64,000 nucleotides of DNA from Candidatus Defluviilinea proxima (GTDB lineage Bacteria > Chloroflexota > Anaerolineae > Anaerolineales > Villigracilaceae), in the NCBI GenBank assembly GCA_016721115.1, contig JADKIW010000001.1:1751501-1815500 (forward strand), in the 5' to 3' direction. Numbering within the stretch: the first letter of the stretch is position 1; every line of letters starts with the position of its first letter. The translations under genes were made by a program, and so were the position numbers. This document shows, in pieces, positions 59,974-64,000 of the stretch. Below the pieces are notes generated by a model. That model did no database searches and was not told the origin of the DNA. It was given only the letters and a program-made list of their open reading frames with translations.

Positions 59974-61122
59974 ATGACAGCTACACTCGTATTGGAAGAT
60001 GGAACCATTATCGAAGGTCGCGCGTTTGGCGCGGAGACTGATACCGTGTTCGAGTTGGTGTTCAACACCAGCATGACAGGCTATCAGGAAATCCTCACTG
60101 ACCCCTCTTATCGCGGACAGGGTGTGTTGTTTACCGTGTCGCATATTGGAAATGTGGGTATCAATCTCGAAGATGATGAATCGGCAAAGCCACAGGTCTC
60201 TGCCGCTGTGATTCGTTCGTTAAGTCCTTTGGTGTCGAACTGGCGTTCGGCACTTTCTTTGTCTGACTGGCTCAAGCAGAATGGAGTCCCTGGAATCGGC
60301 GGTGTGGACACGCGTTGGTTGACTCGCAAACTGCGCGATGGCGGGACGCAAAAAGCGGCTCTTTCTACTAAAGGGACGCCTGCTGAGGCGCTATTGAAAA
60401 TGGTCCACGCGTGGAGCGGACTCGATGGACGCGATATGGTCAAGGAAGTGACGTGTGAAGAGTCCTATCATTGGGTGGATGATGAAGGCAAGAAATGGAT
60501 AGCCGACCATCGACCATCGACAATGGACAATGGAAAGACGATGGTCAATCGTCCATTGTCTATTGTCGCTTACGACTTTGGTATCAAAGAAAATATCCTT
60601 CGCCACTTGTCTTCTTATGGCGCGAATGTGACCGTTGTCCCTGCGGATGCGACGGCGGATGAAGTGTTGGCGTTGAAACCCGATGGAATCTTTTTGTCGA
60701 ATGGACCTGGCGACCCAGCGGGTTTGCCTTATGCGGTTGAAGCCGTGAGTGGACTCATCGAAAGCGGCGTGCCGATGTTTGGGATTTGTTTAGGGCATCA
60801 ACTCATTGGGCGGGCGCTCGGAGCGGATACTCATCGTCTCAAGTTTGGGCATCACGGCGGGAATCATCCTGTGCAATATTTGCCCAATGGAGAAGTGCTC
60901 ATTACTGCACAAAATCACAACTATTGTGTTACCGAAGGTGATTTGAATAAAGATGAAGTGGAGATCACTTACAAGAGTTTGAACGATGACTCGCTGGAAG
61001 GTTTGCGGATGAAGAACAAACCTGTATTTAGTGTGCAATTTCATCCCGAAGCAGCGCCTGGTCCGCATGATGCTCATGATATTTTTGGGGAATTCTTCCG
61101 CTTAATGAAGAATGCAGAATGA
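59974..61122 (+). CDS. carA: Carbamoyl-phosphate synthase small subunit
   Basis: The 382-residue glutaminase subunit supplies ammonia to CarB. The N-terminal CPSase domain has FNTSMTGYQEILTDPSY; the class I glutaminase has FGICLGHQLIGRAL (Cys near 271) and HPEAAPGPHD. Between the two, residues about 178-198 (DHRPSTMDNGKTMVNRPLS) come from a palindromic repeat and lie in the domain linker. The last residues LMKNAE and the stop codon are encoded by the next repeat (61104-61158). Expression is probably controlled by the Arg leader upstream. Confidence 0.94.
   Translation: MTATLVLEDGTIIEGRAFGAETDTVFELVFNTSMTGYQEILTDPSYRGQGVLFTVSHIGNVGINLEDDESAKPQVSAAVIRSLSPLVSNWRSALSLSDWLKQNGVPGIGGVDTRWLTRKLRDGGTQKAALSTKGTPAEALLKMVHAWSGLDGRDMVKEVTCEESYHWVDDEGKKWIADHRPSTMDNGKTMVNRPLSIVAYDFGIKENILRHLSSYGANVTVVPADATADEVLALKPDGIFLSNGPGDPAGLPYAVEAVSGLIESGVPMFGICLGHQLIGRALGADTHRLKFGHHGGNHPVQYLPNGEVLITAQNHNYCVTEGDLNKDEVEITYKSLNDDSLEGLRMKNKPVFSVQFHPEAAPGPHDAHDIFGEFFRLMKNAE
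60502..60567. repeat. In-frame palindromic repeat inside carA
   Basis: ACCATCGACCATCGACAATGG and, inverted, GGTCAATCGTCCATTGTC with TATTGTC make an imperfect palindrome of the same family as the two in purL. It encodes the linker between the CarA domains, where length varies between species. Confidence 0.7.
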
Positions 61123-61158
61123 TGAGTGAAGAATGACGAATGATGAATGCAAAATGCA
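61104..61158. repeat. Left arm of the GAATGCAGAAT repeat flanking the four-helix gene
   Basis: AATGAAGAATGCAGAATGATG with further GAAGAATGACGAATGATGAA is a degenerate tandem array. It contains the carA stop. The inverted form follows the four-helix gene at 61572-61604 and related arrays lie inside carB. Confidence 0.75.
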
Positions 61159-61182
61159 GAATCATTGGCAAGGAGGTTTGCA

Positions 61183-61554
61183 ATGGCTCGTGATGTGATG
61201 GATTTACGGGAAAGAACGAAGAAGTTTGCATTGCGGATTATCAAGCTGTATCAGAGTCTCCCAAAGTCGGGAGAAGCGCAAGTTATTGGAAAACAGATTT
61301 TACGAAGTGGAACTTCTGTTGGGGCACAATATCGTGAAGCTTGCAGGGCAAAATCTCCTGCTGACTTTGTGAACATGATGGGCGGCGGGTTGAAAGAGTT
61401 GGACGAAACTGCGTATTGGCTTGAGTTACTAGTTGAGGGTGAAATCATTCCTGCCGTAAAACTTGGTGACCTGCAAAAAGAAACGGATGAGTTGACTGCG
61501 ATTTTTGTTGCGTCTATTAACACATCGAAACGAAATAATTCCAAGAAAGGATAA
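61183..61554 (+). CDS. Four-helix-bundle protein (S23/TIGR02436 family)
   Basis: The 123-residue protein is all-helical: RERTKKFALRIIKLYQSL, the family core IGKQILRSGTSVGAQYREA, a LKELDETAYWLELL helix, and a charged last helix. Such proteins, first known from rRNA intervening sequences, are scattered in many copies in some bacteria, and a related fold is the accessory Avd of retroelements. Start at 61183 has a perfect AGGAGG at six bases. It sits between carA and carB, flanked by inverted repeats, so it looks inserted and possibly mobile. Function is unknown. Confidence 0.82.
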   Translation: MARDVMDLRERTKKFALRIIKLYQSLPKSGEAQVIGKQILRSGTSVGAQYREACRAKSPADFVNMMGGGLKELDETAYWLELLVEGEIIPAVKLGDLQKETDELTAIFVASINTSKRNNSKKG

Positions 61555-61571
61555 ATGAAAATGCAAATCAC

Positions 61572-61604
61572 AAATTCTGCATTCTTCATTCTAAATTCTG
61601 CGTT
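61572..61604. repeat. Right arm of the GAATGCAGAAT repeat
   Basis: AAATTCTGCATTCTTCATTC and AAATTCTGCG run up to the carB ATG. They are the inverted complement of the left arm at 61104-61158, so the four-helix gene is bracketed by inverted repeats. Confidence 0.75.
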
Positions 61605-64000
61605 ATGAAGCGAAGCGACATTCACACAATACTTGTCCCTGGCTCGGGAGCCATTGTCATCGGTCAAGCCGCGGAGTTTGATTACTCGGGCACGCAGGCG
61701 GTCAAGGCTTTGAAAGCGGAAGGGTATCGCGTGGTGCTGGTGAATTCGAATCCAGCCACGATCATGACCGACCCTGAAATTGCGGATGCAACGTACATCG
61801 AGCCGCTCACACCTGAGTCATTGGAGGCGATCATCGCACAGGAGAAACCTGATGCGATGCTGCCCACTGTTGGTGGACAGACGGGACTCAACCTTGCGCT
61901 GGCACTCAGTGAAAACGGTGTGCTTGAAAAATATGGCGTGCAACTGATCGGTGCAAAACTGACTGCCATCAAAGCCGCGGAAGACCGTCTGCTGTTCCGT
62001 GAGACGATGCAGAAGAACGGCATCCCTGTTCCGCGGGGGGGAGCGGCGTATTCGTTGGCAGAGGCGGAAGAACTTGTGAAAGAGACGGGCTATCCTGTTC
62101 TCGTGCGTGCTTCGTTTGCGATGGGTGGGACGGGCGCATCGTGGGTGTATGATCACGCACAACTGAAAGAAGCAGTTCGCAGCGCTATATCTGAGTCACC
62201 GATTCATCAGGCTTGGCTCGAAGAGTCTGTCATTGGTTGGAAGGAATACGAACTTGAGGTGATGCGCGACAAAGCGGATAACTTCGTGGTGGTGTGTTCG
62301 ATTGAAAATCTCGACCCGATGGGTGTGCATACGGGTGATAGTATCACGGTCGCGCCTGCGCAAACGCTCACCGACCGCGAGTATCAAATTTTGCGTGACC
62401 TCGCACATCGCGTGCTGAGCGCAGTTGGTGTGGAGACGGGCGGATCGAATGTGCAATTCGGTGTGGACCCCAAGACGGGACGTGTGGTAGTCATCGAGAT
62501 GAATCCGCGAGTGAGTCGTTCGTCCGCATTAGCGTCGAAGGCGACGGGGTTCCCGATTGCGAAGTTGGCGGCGTTGGTGGCTGTGGGATATACACTCGAT
62601 GAAATCACCAATGACATTACCAAGCAAACAAAAGCCGCGTTCGAACCGTCGCTGGATTATGTTGTGACAAAGATCCCGCGCTGGGCGTTCGAGAAATTCC
62701 CAGGCGTAGACCCGACCCTCGGACCGCAGATGAAATCTGTCGGTGAAGTGATGGCGTTGGGACGGACGTTCCCTGAGTCGTTGTTGAAGGCTGTGCAATC
62801 GCTTGAGATCGGTGTGGACTTTTTGGATGGAAGTGGACCGAACCGAGAGGCGGTTGCTTTCGATGTTGAGAAACTTTCGATACCAACGGCGGATCGATTG
62901 TTTAGAGTGTATCGAGCGATTCAAGAGGGTGTGTCACTGGATGAAATCTCCAAGGCAACAGGATATGATCTTTGGTTTTTGGCGCAAATGAAAGAGATAG
63001 AGAATGTAGAACGCAGAATGCGGAATGCAGAATTTGGAATGCAGGATGCAGAATTGAAGAGTTTGTTGCGTGAAGCAAAACAACTTGGTTTCGCAGATGC
63101 ACATATCAGGCGGCTCTTAAATTCATCTTTCTTCATTCATCATTCTTCATTCAGAGAGCTACGGAAATCGTTAGGAATAATACCGACATTCCAACGCGTG
63201 GACACTTGTGCCGCAGAATTTGAGGCGCAGACGCCGTATCTGTATTCTGCGTATGAGATGGATGATGAGTCACGACCGACGGATAAGCAGAAGATTTTGA
63301 TCCTCGGCGGCGGACCGAATCGGATCGGGCAAGGGATCGAGTTTGATTATTGTTGTTGTCAGGCGGCGTTTGCTTTGTCTGAGATGGGATTTGAGACCAT
63401 CATGTACAACTGCAACCCTGAGACCGTATCCACGGATTATGATACGGCTGACCGCTTGTACTTCGAGCCGTTGACGTTGGAACATGTGTTGAATGTCATT
63501 GACCGAGAACAGCCCATCGGTGTGATCGTGCAGTTCGGCGGGCAGACGCCGCTCAATTTGGCAGCAGGACTCGAGGCGGCAGGCGTGAAAATTTTGGGCA
63601 CGTCGCCGCATGCGATTCAACTTTCGGAAGACCGCGAAGAGTTTGCGAAACTGCTCAAAGAGTTGGATATCCCTCAGCCCGAGAATGGAATCGCCCGTTC
63701 GTTGGAAGAAGCAAGAGTCGTCGCGGAAAGAATCGGATATCCCGTGTTGGTGAGACCGTCGTTCGTGTTGGGGGGCAGGGCAATGGCTTTAGTGGATTCA
63801 GAAGCCAATTTGGCAGGATTCATTCAACAGGCGATCGAAGCGGCTCCTGGTCAACCGATATTAATTGACAAGTTTATGGAAGACGCGTTCGAGATCGATG
63901 TCGATGCGTTGGCGGATGGAGAACGAGTCGTTGTCGGGGCGGTGATGCAACATATCGAAGAAGCGGGCGTCCATTCGGGAGATGCGGCGTGCGTCCTGCC
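61605..64000 (+). CDS. carB: Carbamoyl-phosphate synthase large subunit (incomplete at window end)
   Basis: The frame stays open to the window end (798 complete codons, about three quarters of the family length). The protein opens with KRSDIHTILVPGSGAIVIGQ and the first ATP-grasp half has MLPTVGGQTGLNLA and EMNPRVSRSSALASKATG. The second half begins at LILGGGPNRIGQGIEFDYCC and CNPETVSTDYDT. In the oligomerisation region two repeat-derived segments are inserted in frame around LLREAKQLGFAD (residues about 466-484 and 505-517). The normal start is preceded directly by the repeat arm, without a clear Shine-Dalgarno sequence. Confidence 0.95.
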   Translation, partial: MKRSDIHTILVPGSGAIVIGQAAEFDYSGTQAVKALKAEGYRVVLVNSNPATIMTDPEIADATYIEPLTPESLEAIIAQEKPDAMLPTVGGQTGLNLALALSENGVLEKYGVQLIGAKLTAIKAAEDRLLFRETMQKNGIPVPRGGAAYSLAEAEELVKETGYPVLVRASFAMGGTGASWVYDHAQLKEAVRSAISESPIHQAWLEESVIGWKEYELEVMRDKADNFVVVCSIENLDPMGVHTGDSITVAPAQTLTDREYQILRDLAHRVLSAVGVETGGSNVQFGVDPKTGRVVVIEMNPRVSRSSALASKATGFPIAKLAALVAVGYTLDEITNDITKQTKAAFEPSLDYVVTKIPRWAFEKFPGVDPTLGPQMKSVGEVMALGRTFPESLLKAVQSLEIGVDFLDGSGPNREAVAFDVEKLSIPTADRLFRVYRAIQEGVSLDEISKATGYDLWFLAQMKEIENVERRMRNAEFGMQDAELKSLLREAKQLGFADAHIRRLLNSSFFIHHSSFRELRKSLGIIPTFQRVDTCAAEFEAQTPYLYSAYEMDDESRPTDKQKILILGGGPNRIGQGIEFDYCCCQAAFALSEMGFETIMYNCNPETVSTDYDTADRLYFEPLTLEHVLNVIDREQPIGVIVQFGGQTPLNLAAGLEAAGVKILGTSPHAIQLSEDREEFAKLLKELDIPQPENGIARSLEEARVVAERIGYPVLVRPSFVLGGRAMALVDSEANLAGFIQQAIEAAPGQPILIDKFMEDAFEIDVDALADGERVVVGAVMQHIEEAGVHSGDAACVL
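63001..63056. repeat. In-frame GAATGCAGAAT array inside carB
   Basis: AGAACGCAGAATGCGGAATG is followed by CAGAATTTGGAATGCAGGATG and CAGAATTG, the same degenerate array as at 61104. It codes for ERRMRNAEFGMQDAEL in the CarB linker region. Confidence 0.7.
63118..63154. repeat. In-frame inverted ATTCTTCATTC array inside carB
   Basis: AAATTCATCTTTCTTCATTC and ATCATTCTTCATTC are the inverted form of the array at 63001, 62 bases downstream, coding for NSSFFIHHSSF. Together the two mirror the arrangement around the four-helix gene, but here without a gene between them. Confidence 0.7.

Noticed and set aside
61183..61554. Diversity-generating retroelement (Avd) reading of the four-helix gene
   Set aside because: No reverse transcriptase, template repeat or variable target gene is present in the window.

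Overview
The window looks like a chromosomal segment of a free-living bacterium of the Chloroflexota, probably class Anaerolineae. This placement is an inference from gene content, not a search. The pointers are lysine synthesis by the alpha-aminoadipate (LysX) route, a PurH split into two genes, a mid-range GC content, TAGAAT-type -10 boxes and many short palindromic repeats. No rRNA, tRNA, CRISPR array, phage or transposase gene was seen.

Region 1 (about 1-27963) is dominated by carbon and nitrogen assimilation. It holds PEP carboxylase, a GAF sensor kinase with a double-receiver LuxR regulator, a LysE-type exporter, an adenylylatable type I glutamine synthetase (glnA), and a TetR-controlled CPBP protease / MacB-like ABC exporter operon. 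These are followed by a very large GlnE adenylyltransferase with two GlnD-like ACT domains in its middle, a GNAT acetyltransferase, a second (GSI-alpha-like) glutamine synthetase, a PP2C/Ser-Thr kinase pair, and a five-gene minus-strand operon (ion transporter, small membrane protein, AmtB, tiny membrane protein, amino-acid permease). No PII (glnB/glnK) or glnD gene is present.

Region 2 (about 28300-33881) is the lysine operon: homocitrate synthase with a C-terminal RAM domain, the two aconitase-family subunits, a homoisocitrate-dehydrogenase-like enzyme and LysX. It is preceded by a strong promoter, a Lys-rich leader peptide and a terminator, which together look like an attenuator.

Region 3 (about 33961-51148) is a nearly complete purine cluster: purL (with PurS-like N-terminus), purQ, purC, purE, purK, purF, purD, purM, AICAR formyltransferase, purN, IMP cyclohydrolase, guaB and purB. 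It is interrupted by two AT-richer genes of other function, a beta-propeller protein and a lipoprotein.

Region 4 (about 51149-64000) holds gltB, gltD, a tandem-ACT protein with a UPF0210 (DUF711) protein, and carA-carB. An Arg-rich leader peptide and terminator precede carA, and a four-helix-bundle gene flanked by inverted repeats sits between carA and carB. carB runs off the window.

Four patterns cross these regions. (a) A palindrome close to TTACCC-N4-GGGTAA lies upstream of ppc, glnA, the amtB operon, the PP2C/kinase operon and gltB, suggesting one unrecognised nitrogen regulator. (b) The Lys and Arg leader peptides share one promoter geometry and look leaderless. (c) Several families of short palindromes fill intergenic gaps, and some lie in frame inside purL, purQ, purB, carA and carB. 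(d) Glutamine sensing may be built into GlnE itself rather than relayed by PII.
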